NCBI GenBank assembly: GCA_002315815.1
Contig: DCIN01000046.1
Span: 1-17,746, forward strand
Origin: Bacteroidales bacterium UBA1725
GTDB lineage: Bacteria > Bacteroidota > Bacteroidia > Bacteroidales > UBA932
DNA length: 17,746 nucleotides
Reading direction: 5' to 3'
Notes under the pieces: generated by a model
What the model was told of the DNA's origin: nothing
The model's database searches: none
What the model saw: only the letters and a program-made list of their open reading frames with translations
Part shown: positions 6,716-14,882 of the stretch, one piece after another
How positions within the stretch are numbered: position 1 is the stretch's first letter
How the letters are laid out: the number at the start of each line of letters is the position of its first letter
Translations under genes and position numbers: made by a program

Positions 6716-8227
6716 TCAAATAATCCTATCTTTCTTGAGTTCATTGAAAATGAACCAGCAGTAAGAGATCAGCAGAACAGTCCCCCCGGAAATGAGAATC
6801 CACACGTTGTCTGTCAGTTCTTTCAACGAACCGTAAAGGAAATAGTATCCGGCGGCAATCACCGCGAAGGTTAAAAGCGATTTTCCGTCATAGTGTACGG
6901 GTAAATATTTCTGGCTGAGTGCCCAACTGATGAACATCGCAACGCCGTATCCGGCCGGACCTCCCCAAGCGCAGGCCCAGTAACCGATTCTGGGAACGAA
7001 AACAATATTCACTGTTAGCAGAACTACTGCGGCTATGACATTGATAATAGCTCCCCACCAGGTCTTGTCTGTGAGCTTGTACCAGAACGAGAGATTGAAG
7101 TATATACCCATAAACAGTTGTCCCAACATCACGATGGGCACGACTCCGAGCCCTTCCCAGTAATCTTTGCCTATCAGCAGCTTGAGGATGGGGAGATAGA
7201 AAATGACTGCAAGAAATGCCAGAAGAGAGAAGATTATGAACCATTTCATTCCGTCAGCAAGTGTCTTTTCTCTTACATCACTTCCGCTTTCTCCTTCGTT
7301 GCTTTTTCTGTTCTTGTTACTGTTTTTGGCTTCGCCGAAGACTATGGGTTCATAGGCATAGCGGAATGCTTGTACCAGCATAGCCATTATCATTGCAATT
7401 TTAGAGCAGGCTCCGAATATGCCCAACTGTATATCTCCATCTTTTCCAGGGACGAGTAATTTGAACAGAATTTTGTCTGCATCCAGGTTGAATATGCCCA
7501 CAACAGAAAAGAGCAACAAGGGCCAGGTGTAAGACAACATTCTGGTACACAGAGATTTGTCAAATTTGATGCTGAGGTCTTTCATTTCCGGGATGAATCC
7601 CAGGGTAATGCTTACCGTACATACGAGGTTAATGAAAAATATCAAGCCGACTCCGTTATCGAAACTCATATACAGAGCCTCGAGTCCTGGGAAACTGCCG
7701 AACAACTGCGGTATGACAAGGAATGTAAGAAGATTGAGCAGTATGCTGGCAAAAATGAAAGACAATTTAAGAATCAAGAACTTGACAGGTCTCTTTTGCT
7801 GTCTCAATCTGGAGAAGAGGATGGCCTGGAAAGAGTCGAAAGCAGTGATGACGGCGAAGCATCCAATGTATTCAGGGTGTTCTGAATATCCCAGTACCGA
7901 CGATATCGGGCCGATGAAGCACATTACGCAGATGACGAAAAGCATCCCCGTAACCCCCACCATTTTCAGGGCTGTGGAAAAGACTTTGTCCGGATTCTCC
8001 CCAGACTTGCCGGCAAAGCGGAAGAAAGTAGTCTCCATCCCGAAAGTCAGGAATGCCAGCATCAGTGCCGCCCAGGAATAAAGATTGGTAATAATACCAT
8101 ATCCTCCGGATTCTGCCGGGAAAATCTTAGTGTACAGCAATATCGAAAGCAGATAGTTCAAAAACCTTCCCACAATGCTGCTGATACCGTATAATGCAGT
8201 GTCCTTGGCCAGAGACTTGATATTCAT
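6716..8227 (-). CDS. Oligosaccharide/polysaccharide flippase, MOP (Wzx/MATE-like) superfamily
   Basis: This is a polytopic inner-membrane protein that probably moves lipid-linked saccharide across the membrane for surface polysaccharide or envelope assembly. The 503-residue product has about 12-14 hydrophobic segments along its length. The N-terminus (KDTALYGISSIVGRFLNYLL, about 8-27, then GGYGIITNLYSW and GMETTFFRFAGK) matches the conserved start of Bacteroidota 'lipopolysaccharide biosynthesis protein' flippases. A charged loop near residues 310-330 (KNSNKNRKSNEGESGSD) is unusually hydrophilic and likely cytoplasmic. It stands alone: no glycosyltransferases are adjacent, so the substrate cannot be inferred. 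The start is an ATG at 8227; a minus-strand TATTTTTG box at 8268-8261 lies about 34 nt upstream. Confidence 0.87.
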   Translation of the reverse strand: MNIKSLAKDTALYGISSIVGRFLNYLLSILLYTKIFPAESGGYGIITNLYSWAALMLAFLTFGMETTFFRFAGKSGENPDKVFSTALKMVGVTGMLFVICVMCFIGPISSVLGYSEHPEYIGCFAVITAFDSFQAILFSRLRQQKRPVKFLILKLSFIFASILLNLLTFLVIPQLFGSFPGLEALYMSFDNGVGLIFFINLVCTVSITLGFIPEMKDLSIKFDKSLCTRMLSYTWPLLLFSVVGIFNLDADKILFKLLVPGKDGDIQLGIFGACSKIAMIMAMLVQAFRYAYEPIVFGEAKNSNKNRKSNEGESGSDVREKTLADGMKWFIIFSLLAFLAVIFYLPILKLLIGKDYWEGLGVVPIVMLGQLFMGIYFNLSFWYKLTDKTWWGAIINVIAAVVLLTVNIVFVPRIGYWACAWGGPAGYGVAMFISWALSQKYLPVHYDGKSLLTFAVIAAGYYFLYGSLKELTDNVWILISGGTVLLISYCWFIFNELKKDRII

Positions 8228-8260
8228 AATAAAAATCTATGCTACCATATTATAGTACGA

Positions 8261-8374
8261 CAAAAATACAAAGAATTAATGAATAATGGTGCAAAATGCA
8301 GTTAATGCGTTATGGAATAAATTAATGATTATCTATAAAAAAATATTGTTTATCAATAAATATTTATATATTTG
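8261..8374. promoter_or_regulatory. Divergent promoters between the flippase and the NfeD-flotillin operon
   Basis: The 204-nt spacer 8228-8431 is very AT-rich and holds no gene. TATTTTTG on the minus strand (8268-8261) fits a flippase promoter; the nearest upstream TTTG is spaced 23 nt, a little long. TATATTTG on the plus strand (8367-8374), with TTG at 8346-8348 18 nt before it, fits a promoter for the NfeD-like gene, with a leader of roughly 50 nt. Confidence 0.5.
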
Positions 8375-8431
8375 CCAGAAATATATCATAGGTCCATTTA
8401 GTAAAACTCTACAAAAATAAACTGTATAAAT

Positions 8432-9028
8432 ATGGCAGAATGGTGTAATTCACTCAGCGTTATGATGAAGATTCTGTGGGCTGTGACCCTCGTTTCTTCC
8501 CTTTGTTTTATTGTCCAGAGCATTTTAACATTCATCGGTATGGATGCAGATGGTATTGATTCGATGGACGGTGCGGATGCTGTATTTGATGCGGATGCGG
8601 ATGGCGGAGGTGCGAATCTCTACACCTTCCGCAATCTTGTGAATTTCCTTATGGGTTTCGGTTGGACGGCAATTATTCTGAAGAACAGCATCGAATCCAT
8701 AGGCTTGCTCCTTTTTATTTCAGTTGTCGTCGGCCTTGGGCTGGTGGCTGCCGTAATGTATCTGTTCAAATGGATGAGTGGAATGCAGCAGTCCGGCAAC
8801 ATAAATGTCCATACATCTGCGGTCGGCTGCTACGGCAACGTGTATCTTACCATTCCTGAGCAACGGTCGGGAGAGGGCAAGGTGCAGATTACGATAAACA
8901 ATGCAGTCCGCGAATACAATGCCCTTTCCGACGGTGAAGAACTCAAGACCGGGACCCCGATCACCGTGGTGGAGGTCATAGATGCCCAGACGTTGCTTGT
9001 CGAACCAAGCAATTCATTGATAATCTGA
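8432..9028 (+). CDS. NfeD-like membrane protein with OB-fold, flotillin partner
   Basis: Proteins of this type (compare YuaF of Bacillus) are encoded beside flotillins and help organise membrane microdomains. The 198-residue product has an N-terminal helix (about 10-35), an Asp-rich extracytoplasmic loop with eight Asp in residues 38-57 (DADGIDSMDGADAVFDADAD), a TFRNLVNFLMGFGWT segment, a helix at about 90-112, and a C-terminal region (about 125-195) with beta-rich sequence typical of the OB-fold (VGCYGNVYLTIPE, GKVQITINNAVREYNA, LLVEPSN). Loops this acidic are, as I recall, usual in Bacteroidota members. The flotillin gene follows after 40 nt, supporting a shared operon. Confidence 0.82.
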   Translation: MAEWCNSLSVMMKILWAVTLVSSLCFIVQSILTFIGMDADGIDSMDGADAVFDADADGGGANLYTFRNLVNFLMGFGWTAIILKNSIESIGLLLFISVVVGLGLVAAVMYLFKWMSGMQQSGNINVHTSAVGCYGNVYLTIPEQRSGEGKVQITINNAVREYNALSDGEELKTGTPITVVEVIDAQTLLVEPSNSLII

Positions 9029-9068
9029 TATCATATTATAAGATTTCATTTTACAAACAAATAATACT

Positions 9069-10529
9069 ATGGTAATTTTTATTATTCTCATCTCCTTCTT
9101 TGTGCTGGTTGTGACCTTCGCTGCCTGCATCAAACGCTACAAACGTTGTCCCTCAGACAAGATTCTTGTTATATACGGTAAGACTGGAAAGACAAAGCAG
9201 GGTGCCGTTTCGTCCGCCCGTTGCATTCACGGAGGCGCATCATTCATCTGGCCTGTTTTCCAGAGTTATGCCTTTCTGGACCTGAAGCCCATCTCTATCG
9301 AGTGCAATCTTACAAATGCCTTGTCCAAGCAGAACATACGTGTAGATGTTCCCTGCCGCTTCACCGTAGGAATATCCACTGAGCCGGAGAATATGACCAA
9401 TGCCGCCGAGCGTCTCCTCGGCCTCTCCATAGAGCAGATTCAGGGCATTGCCACCGATATCCTCTTCGGCCAGTTGCGTCTGGTCATTGCCACAATGGAC
9501 ATTGAGGAGATTAATGCCGACCGCGACAAGTTCCTCGCCAATGTGAGCACAAATGTTGAGGCCGAACTCCGTAAGATAGGGCTCAAGCTCATCAATGTGA
9601 ACGTAACCGATATCCGTGACGAATCCGGCTATATCGAGGCTTTGGGAAAGGAAGCCGCTGCCAAGGCCATCAACGATGCCAAGAAGAGCGTAGCGGAGCA
9701 GAACCGTTACGGAGAAATAGGAAAGGCGGAAGCCGACCGAGACAAGGACATCCGTATCGCCGAGACCTCAAGAGATACCAGAATCAAAACGGCAGATGCA
9801 AATGCCAAGGCTGTGGAGGGGGAAAACAATTCCAGAATCGCCATCGCCAATTCTGATGCCCTGCGTCGCGAAAAATCCGCCGAGGCCGAAAGAATAGCCG
9901 TAGCGGCAGAGAAAGTCCAGGCAGCCAAGGCCCTCGAAGAAGCCTATAAATCCGAACGTGATGCGGAAATCGCCCGTGCTGAAAGGGAGAAGGCCACACA
10001 GTCTGCCAACATCGTGGTCTCCGCCCAGATAGAAAAGGAAAAAATGATTATTGAAGCTGAGGCCGGTGCGGAGAAACTGCGCCGTGAGGCAAAGGGAGAG
10101 GCGGATGCAATCTACGCCAAGATGGATGCACAGGCCCGCGGTACATTCGAGATTCTCTCAAAGCAGGCAGAAGGCTTCAATCAGTTGGTCAGGGCTGCAG
10201 GCGGTGATGCAAAAGATGCAATCACAATGCTCATTTCCGACAAACTGCCCGAACTTGTCAAGACTCAGGTGGAGGCTGTGAAGGGCATAAAGATAGACAA
10301 GGTCACCGTTTGGGACGGAGGAAACGGCAAGAACGGGAAGACTGCAACGTCAAACTTCATTTCTGGTATGATGGGTTCCGTGCCTCCTCTGGAAGACCTT
10401 TTCAAGATGGCGGGTATGAATCTTCCTTCATATCTGAAGGGTGATTCCGACAACCAAACAAGCGAAGGGACTGCGGCCGGAGAAACCGGAGCAGCAAAAG
10501 CAGGAATGGAAACGGCGGAGGAACAGTGA
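9069..10529 (+). CDS. Flotillin-like SPFH-domain membrane scaffold protein
   Basis: Flotillins oligomerise on the membrane and scaffold ordered microdomains involved in signalling, secretion and envelope stress. The 486-residue product has one N-terminal hydrophobic helix (residues 1-21), then an SPFH/band-7 domain (about 28-200) including KILVIYGKTG, DLKPISIECN and NVNVTDIRDESGYIEALGKEAAAKA. A long Ala/Glu/Lys-rich coiled coil follows (about 200-370), with the EA-type repeats of flotillins. The tail (GMMGSVPPLEDLFKMAGMNLPSYL, then a Gly/Ala/Glu-rich end) resembles flotillin C-termini. It follows the NfeD-like gene, and its stop overlaps the next gene's start (TGATG), implying translational coupling. 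Confidence 0.92.
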   Translation: MVIFIILISFFVLVVTFAACIKRYKRCPSDKILVIYGKTGKTKQGAVSSARCIHGGASFIWPVFQSYAFLDLKPISIECNLTNALSKQNIRVDVPCRFTVGISTEPENMTNAAERLLGLSIEQIQGIATDILFGQLRLVIATMDIEEINADRDKFLANVSTNVEAELRKIGLKLINVNVTDIRDESGYIEALGKEAAAKAINDAKKSVAEQNRYGEIGKAEADRDKDIRIAETSRDTRIKTADANAKAVEGENNSRIAIANSDALRREKSAEAERIAVAAEKVQAAKALEEAYKSERDAEIARAEREKATQSANIVVSAQIEKEKMIIEAEAGAEKLRREAKGEADAIYAKMDAQARGTFEILSKQAEGFNQLVRAAGGDAKDAITMLISDKLPELVKTQVEAVKGIKIDKVTVWDGGNGKNGKTATSNFISGMMGSVPPLEDLFKMAGMNLPSYLKGDSDNQTSEGTAAGETGAAKAGMETAEEQ

Positions 10530-10741
10530 TGTCTATCGTAGTCAATGTAGACGTGATGCTCGCCCGCCGGAAAATGTCTTCCGGAGAACTTGCGGAGAAG
10601 GTCGGGTTGTCTGCTGCGAATCTGTCGATACTCAAGACCGGCAAAGCCAAGGCTATCAGATTCTCAACTCTTGCCGCTCTGTGCGGAGTGCTCGAATGTC
10701 AGCCCGGAGATCTCCTCGAATACAGGAATGACGGATTGTAA
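10529..10741 (+). CDS. Small Xre/Cro-type HTH DNA-binding protein
   Basis: The 70-residue product is essentially one helix-turn-helix domain of the YozG/Xre kind: VDVMLARRKMSSGELAEKVG (first helices), SAANLSILKTGKAKAIRF (recognition helix region), and LAALCGVLECQPGDLLEY, the typical end of these small regulators. Its ATG overlaps the flotillin stop by one base (TGATG at 10527-10531); a GTG at 10526 would add only one residue. Such regulators are often paired with a DUF2975 membrane protein; here none is seen and the neighbour is flotillin. Target genes are unknown; autoregulation of the NfeD-flotillin operon is possible but not shown. Confidence 0.85.
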   Translation: MSIVVNVDVMLARRKMSSGELAEKVGLSAANLSILKTGKAKAIRFSTLAALCGVLECQPGDLLEYRNDGL

Positions 10742-10763
10742 AGAATTGCTACATTTGCAGAAT

Positions 10764-11483
10764 ATGAGAAAAACAATCAATATTTCAGTCTGCTGCCTTT
10801 CGGCCTTGCTCTTTGTCTGCTCCTGCTCCTGTGGGAACAGAAATGCGGACAAGGCTGCAGAGGAGGCGGCACAGGCAACTGCCGATTCAGTGGCGGCTGC
10901 ACAAAGAACACAGGCAACTATGGACAGAATTGCAAAACTTCCGGAAGAACCGGTATTCGACATCGTCACTTCAGAAGGAGTGATAAAGGTCAAACTGTAT
11001 TCAAAGACTCCCAAGCATCGGACTAATTTTGCCAAGCTTGCTTTGGAGGGATTTTATGACAACATCCTGTTTCACCGTGTCATCAATGGTTTTATGATTC
11101 AGGCAGGCGATCCGCTCACAAAGGACGAAGCCAACGCTGCTATGTTTGGAACAGGAGGCCCGGGCTACACTGTTGAGGCGGAGATTCTTCCTGAATACAC
11201 GCACAAGAAAGGCGCTCTTGCCGCTGCGCGTCGCGGTGATGCCGTCAACCCGTACAAGGAGTCTTCAGGATCTCAGTTCTATATAGTACAGGACGAAATG
11301 TCGTGCTCCCATCTTGACGGAGACTACACAGTGTTCGGTGAAACCATAGAGGGTCTGGATGTGATCGACAGGATTGCTTCCGTTCAGACCGACGGAAGGA
11401 GCCGTCCGGTGAATGATGTCAAAATAATTAAAATAATACCTGATGATAAAATGGATTCTGGCACACCTGTTGCAAATGAATAG
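10764..11483 (+). CDS. Peptidyl-prolyl isomerase, cyclophilin type, probable lipoprotein
   Basis: Cyclophilins catalyse cis-trans isomerisation of prolyl bonds and help fold exported proteins. The 239-residue product has an export signal ending in a Cys-rich stretch (CSCSC, residues 19-23); one of these Cys is the probable lipid anchor, so the enzyme likely sits in the periplasm or outer membrane. A short Ala-rich linker (about 30-60) precedes the cyclophilin domain: FHRVINGFMIQAGD (103-116), GALAAARRGD, SSGSQFYI (167-174) and HLDGDYTVFGET (183-194), including the conserved catalytic Arg105. The ATG at 10764 is 22 nt after the HTH gene; the frame extends upstream, but that would overlap the HTH gene and hide the signal peptide. 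A TACATTTG box (10750-10757) lies only 6 nt before the ATG. Confidence 0.9.
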   Translation: MRKTINISVCCLSALLFVCSCSCGNRNADKAAEEAAQATADSVAAAQRTQATMDRIAKLPEEPVFDIVTSEGVIKVKLYSKTPKHRTNFAKLALEGFYDNILFHRVINGFMIQAGDPLTKDEANAAMFGTGGPGYTVEAEILPEYTHKKGALAAARRGDAVNPYKESSGSQFYIVQDEMSCSHLDGDYTVFGETIEGLDVIDRIASVQTDGRSRPVNDVKIIKIIPDDKMDSGTPVANE

Positions 11484-11529
11484 AATCGAATAGTTTTTTC
11501 ATAGGTTAAATTTTGGTTAGAATTGCTGA

Positions 11530-11560
11530 GGCCTTCGATGTGAATCGAGGGCCTTTTTTT
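11530..11560 (+). terminator. Rho-independent terminator after the cyclophilin gene
   Basis: AGGCCTTCGAT (11530-11540) pairs with ATCGAGGGCCT (11545-11554), 11 bp with one G-T pair and a GTGA loop, followed by a T-run to 11560. It closes the NfeD-flotillin-HTH-cyclophilin group. Confidence 0.9.
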
Positions 11561-11563
11561 CGA

Positions 11564-11577
11564 TTCACCAAGTGAAT
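11564..11577. repeat. Terminator-associated 14-nt palindromic motif, copy 2
   Basis: TTCACCAAGTGAAT differs from the copy at 4330-4343 by one base at the centre. It begins 3 nt after the terminator T-run and ends exactly 19 nt before the TATATTTG box at 11597-11604, so it occupies the -33 region of the DUF4954 gene's promoter. Confidence 0.55.
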
Positions 11578-11596
11578 AGTGCTTTATAAAAATGAT

Positions 11597-11604
11597 TATA
11601 TTTG
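11597..11604 (+). promoter_or_regulatory. Probable -7 element for the DUF4954-SIS operon
   Basis: TATATTTG is a perfect TAnnTTTG match, 23 nt before the ATG at 11628. No TTTG occurs at -33; that place is taken by the end of the palindrome TTCACCAAGTGAAT. Confidence 0.55.
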
Positions 11605-11627
11605 TGGTTTATAACTAATTGTGTCGA

Positions 11628-13832
11628 ATGGAAAAGGTTACAGTACTCACTCCGGAGCAGCTGTTCGACAGTTGGATGGACCCCGAATTCATTCCGCCCG
11701 GAAAAGACAAATACTACATAAGAAACCGTCAGGTGCGTACCCCGAAAGGTGGATGGAGACACCTGCGCAGCGATGAAATAGAGATTCTTGTGCTCAACAA
11801 CAACAATGCGCTGAGCTGGGACAAGATTTGGGTTACCGACGGATTCGAGCCCAGAATGCTGCATAACAACAGATTTTACGGGACAGTGAGGATAGGCAGG
11901 GTATCGAACAACGGACTGCAGTATCATGACCTCAGACTTCCCATAGGAATCACCAATTCGTCCATCCATTCCTGCGATATTGGAGATGACTGCGCCATTC
12001 ACGATGTGCACTATCTCTCGCATTATATCATAGGGGACAGGTGTATGCTCTTCAATATCCACGAGATGGCCACTACTGACCACTCCAAGTTCGGCAACGG
12101 TATCATCAAGGATGGTGAGGATGAGAAGGTTCGCGTCAAGCTCCAGATAATGAATGAGAGCGGAAGCCGTGAGGTCTATCCTTTCGACGGGATGATTCCG
12201 GCGGACGCCTACCTGTGGGCAAGATATATCGATGACAGGGGACTTCAGGACAGACTGGCTGAGATTACACAGGCCTCGGTGGACAGCCGGAGAGGTTATT
12301 ACGGCACTGTAGGCGAGAGTTGTGTCATCAAGACTTCCGAAATCATCAAGGATACTAAGATAGGTCCCTTCTGCTATATCAAGGGAGCCAGCAAACTCAA
12401 GAACATCACAATCAATTCCAGCGAGAAGGAACCTACGCAGATTGGAGAGAATGTAGTGCTGGTGAACGGAATAGTCGGTCTGGGATGCCGCATTTTTTAC
12501 GGATGCACAGCCGTGAAGTTCATTGTGGGCAACAACAGCAATCTCAAATACGGAGCCAGGGTGATAGATTCCATTCTCGGAGACAACAGCACCATCTCCT
12601 GCTGCGAAGTGCTCAACAACCTCATTTTCCCGGCCCATGAGCAGCATCACAACAACTCGTTCCTGATAGCGTCCGTGTTCCAGGGTCAGACAAATATGGC
12701 GGCGGGAGTCAACATAGGATCCAATCATAACTCCCGTTCCAATGACAATGAGATAGTGGCCGGACGCGGTTTCTGGCCAGGCCTCTGTTCATCTGTCAAA
12801 CATTCCAGCGTTTTCGCATGTTATACGCTCCTGTCCAAGGGAGCCTATCCGGCGGAGCTCAACATACGGCTTCCTTTCTGCCTTGTGTCCAACAATGAAA
12901 AGAAAGGCGAACTTGACGTGCTTCCTGCTTTCTGGTGGCTGCACAATATGTATGCACTGAGCAGGAACGATTGGAAGTATATGAACAGGGACAACCGTAT
13001 CACCAAAGTGCAGAACATCGAGTTCGACACTTTCGCTCCCGACAGTATGGAGCAGGTCATCCGTGGACGCGGTCTTCTTGAGCTGTGGACTGCGAAGGCC
13101 TGGTATGCAAAAGAAAACAATCCGATCGAAGATTATACAGAAGAGCAATTGCGGGCTAAGGGCCGCGAACTGCTCGAGGGGGACTCCGCGATTGTGGATT
13201 CCCTGGAAATTCTGGGCGAAGGGATGGAAAAGAGCAAACGCAGAGTACGTATCCACAAGGTACACGCTTCCTATCACGCTTATGGCGATATGATAATTCA
13301 TTACGCCGTGCAGAATGCGTTGAGATATTTGGAAGACAATCCCGGGGAGACTCTGACTTCCATTTCCGCCCAGTTCAGGAATTCCCGTCAGCGCGAGTGG
13401 GTCAATATGGGAGGTCAGTTGATGATGTCTACGGACGTGGATCGTCTTAGGTTCGACATCCGTGAGGGCAGACTGACATCCTGGAAAGACATCCACAAGC
13501 GTTACAATGACATCTGGAGACGTTATCCCCTCGACAAGTTTCGTCACGCCTATCTCTCGTTATGTTCTCTGCTTGGAGTCGATCGCATATCCGCATCTGA
13601 TTGGCAGAGGTCCATAGATGAGGAGATACGCATCCGGAAATTCATATCCTCCGAAGTGCGCAGGACCAGACAGAAGGATTATGACAATCCTTTCCGCAGG
13701 GCTACTTATCGCAACGAGGAGGAAATGACTGCCGCCATCGGAACACTAGACGAGAACTCTTTCGTGAAGCAGACCGAAGAGAGTACGGCAATAGCTCTGG
13801 AGCGTTTGGAAAACCTCAGGACAATGATTTGA
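11628..13832 (+). CDS. DUF4954 family protein with left-handed beta-helix repeats
   Basis: The 734-residue product resembles DUF4954 proteins, large and uncharacterised, known from Bacteroidota and spirochaetes. After an N-terminal segment (RTPKGGWRHLRSDEIEILVLNNN, about 38-60) come hexapeptide-type repeats at about 88-160 and 225-400, for example IHSCDIGDDCAIHDVHYLSHYIIGDRC and IIKDTKIGPFCYIKGASKLKNITI, then IGENVVLVNGIVGLGC and ILGDNSTISCCEV. These suggest a left-handed beta-helix as in GlmU/LpxA-like transferases. The middle is rich in Asn, His and Gly (HEQHHNNSF, GVNIGSNHNSRSNDNE) and may form a metal or ligand site. The last 250 residues are helical and charged. The ATG at 11628 is preferred over an upstream TTG at 11619. 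A SIS isomerase follows after 15 nt, suggesting sugar or nucleotide-sugar chemistry; the reaction is unknown. Confidence 0.83.
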   Translation: MEKVTVLTPEQLFDSWMDPEFIPPGKDKYYIRNRQVRTPKGGWRHLRSDEIEILVLNNNNALSWDKIWVTDGFEPRMLHNNRFYGTVRIGRVSNNGLQYHDLRLPIGITNSSIHSCDIGDDCAIHDVHYLSHYIIGDRCMLFNIHEMATTDHSKFGNGIIKDGEDEKVRVKLQIMNESGSREVYPFDGMIPADAYLWARYIDDRGLQDRLAEITQASVDSRRGYYGTVGESCVIKTSEIIKDTKIGPFCYIKGASKLKNITINSSEKEPTQIGENVVLVNGIVGLGCRIFYGCTAVKFIVGNNSNLKYGARVIDSILGDNSTISCCEVLNNLIFPAHEQHHNNSFLIASVFQGQTNMAAGVNIGSNHNSRSNDNEIVAGRGFWPGLCSSVKHSSVFACYTLLSKGAYPAELNIRLPFCLVSNNEKKGELDVLPAFWWLHNMYALSRNDWKYMNRDNRITKVQNIEFDTFAPDSMEQVIRGRGLLELWTAKAWYAKENNPIEDYTEEQLRAKGRELLEGDSAIVDSLEILGEGMEKSKRRVRIHKVHASYHAYGDMIIHYAVQNALRYLEDNPGETLTSISAQFRNSRQREWVNMGGQLMMSTDVDRLRFDIREGRLTSWKDIHKRYNDIWRRYPLDKFRHAYLSLCSLLGVDRISASDWQRSIDEEIRIRKFISSEVRRTRQKDYDNPFRRATYRNEEEMTAAIGTLDENSFVKQTEESTAIALERLENLRTMI

Positions 13833-13847
13833 ACTATTTTTCAAGAA

Positions 13848-14858
13848 ATGAATTCAAAAGAAAAAAAGTATTCAGAATTTCATCTGGTACAGGAAATGAT
13901 GGGGACGGTCCCCACAATAGAATCTTTCGATCCTTCAGCATCGCTGTATATCGCTGAATCAGTAAAAAAAACAAATAAGTTATTGTTCTCCGGAGAGGGT
14001 TCGTCAAGAATTATGCCCTCAAAGAATGCCCGTCGCAGGGCAATGGTCTGGGGAATGGACCTTAATGTCCAGACTGAAGGGTCGCATCAGGCAATGGAGT
14101 ATCCGTTGGGGGAATACACAGTATTGCTTGACTCCAATTCCGGCCGCACAAAGGAGACGCTTTTGCTTGCACAGCATCTTAAGGCGGCCGGGCACAGTGC
14201 TGCCTTCTCTCTGAGTGCCAATCCAGACACTCCTCTCGAGCAGGCCTGCGTGAAAGGTTCCGTTCTTGGCTGCGGTTGGGAAGAGGCCGTTGCCGCGACA
14301 AAGAGCGTGGTGGAACAGGCTCTTTTCTGTGAATCGATAATCTGGAATATTGCCGGAAAGGATATGAAGTCCGCACTCAGCGGACTTGCTGAAAAAGTCG
14401 GAGCTGCGCTCACTATGCCGGTTGACAGAGAAATAGTGGACTGGGTGAAAGCTGCCCATACCATTTATTTCAGCGGAATGAACGACGGTGTAGCTGAGGA
14501 ACTCACGCTCAAGACGAATGAAATCACACGTCGCAAAAGTGATTTCCTCGAGGGAACATACGCCGTGCACGGGATAGAGGAGGTGATGCAGAATGGAGAC
14601 ATCGTATTCCTCGTGAATCCATTGGAGAGCGAATATGAAAAGTACCTCAAGGTGTTTGCCGGCGCCGGAGTGCACGTGGTGGCCATTGACACCAAGAATA
14701 CTCCATTCGAGAAAACGGTGATTGTCCCCGATGCCGGCCTGATGCAGCCCTACGTCTATCTCTGTGCGGGATGGAATATCCTCGTGGAGGTGGCGGTATC
14801 CGACGGAATCAATCTTGACAAGCCTCAGAGAGCCCGCAAGGTAGGAAACGAGATGTAG
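13848..14858 (+). CDS. SIS-domain sugar isomerase, GlmS/AgaS-like
   Basis: The 336-residue product has two SIS domains and no glutaminase domain. Motifs match the isomerase half of GlmS: FSGEGSSR (47-54), SNSGRTKET (96-104, the Ser/Thr phosphate clamp), a VAATKSVVEQ segment (148-157) like the GlmS VASTKAFTTQ, SGMNDGVAEELTLKTNEIT (209-227, carrying the Glu of the isomerase site) and GTYAVHG (236-242) with a His at the GlmS His position. The C-terminus LDKPQRARKV resembles the VDQPRNLAKSV tail of GlmS. It probably isomerises or deaminates an amino-sugar or ketose phosphate, but lacking the glutaminase it should not make glucosamine-6-phosphate from glutamine. It is cotranscribed with the DUF4954 gene (15-nt gap) and converges on the GH20 gene 24 nt away. 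Confidence 0.83.
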   Translation: MNSKEKKYSEFHLVQEMMGTVPTIESFDPSASLYIAESVKKTNKLLFSGEGSSRIMPSKNARRRAMVWGMDLNVQTEGSHQAMEYPLGEYTVLLDSNSGRTKETLLLAQHLKAAGHSAAFSLSANPDTPLEQACVKGSVLGCGWEEAVAATKSVVEQALFCESIIWNIAGKDMKSALSGLAEKVGAALTMPVDREIVDWVKAAHTIYFSGMNDGVAEELTLKTNEITRRKSDFLEGTYAVHGIEEVMQNGDIVFLVNPLESEYEKYLKVFAGAGVHVVAIDTKNTPFEKTVIVPDAGLMQPYVYLCAGWNILVEVAVSDGINLDKPQRARKVGNEM

Positions 14859-14882
14859 GTATGGAGAACAAAAGGCAGCAGC

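Noticed and set aside
10750..10757. TACATTTG resembling a -7 promoter element before the cyclophilin gene
   Set aside because: It ends only 6 nt before the ATG, implying a leaderless mRNA, and has no TTTG at -33. Readthrough from the flotillin-HTH genes is simpler.
11565..12728. Long open frame on the minus strand opposite the DUF4954 gene
   Set aside because: It runs antisense to a conserved protein, crosses the terminator-promoter region and shows no family motif.
13984..13994. 11-nt match (TGTTCTCCGGA) to one arm of the GH20 inverted repeat, located in the SIS gene
   Set aside because: It is short, lies in coding sequence for the conserved FSGEG motif, and has no partner arm; chance is likely.
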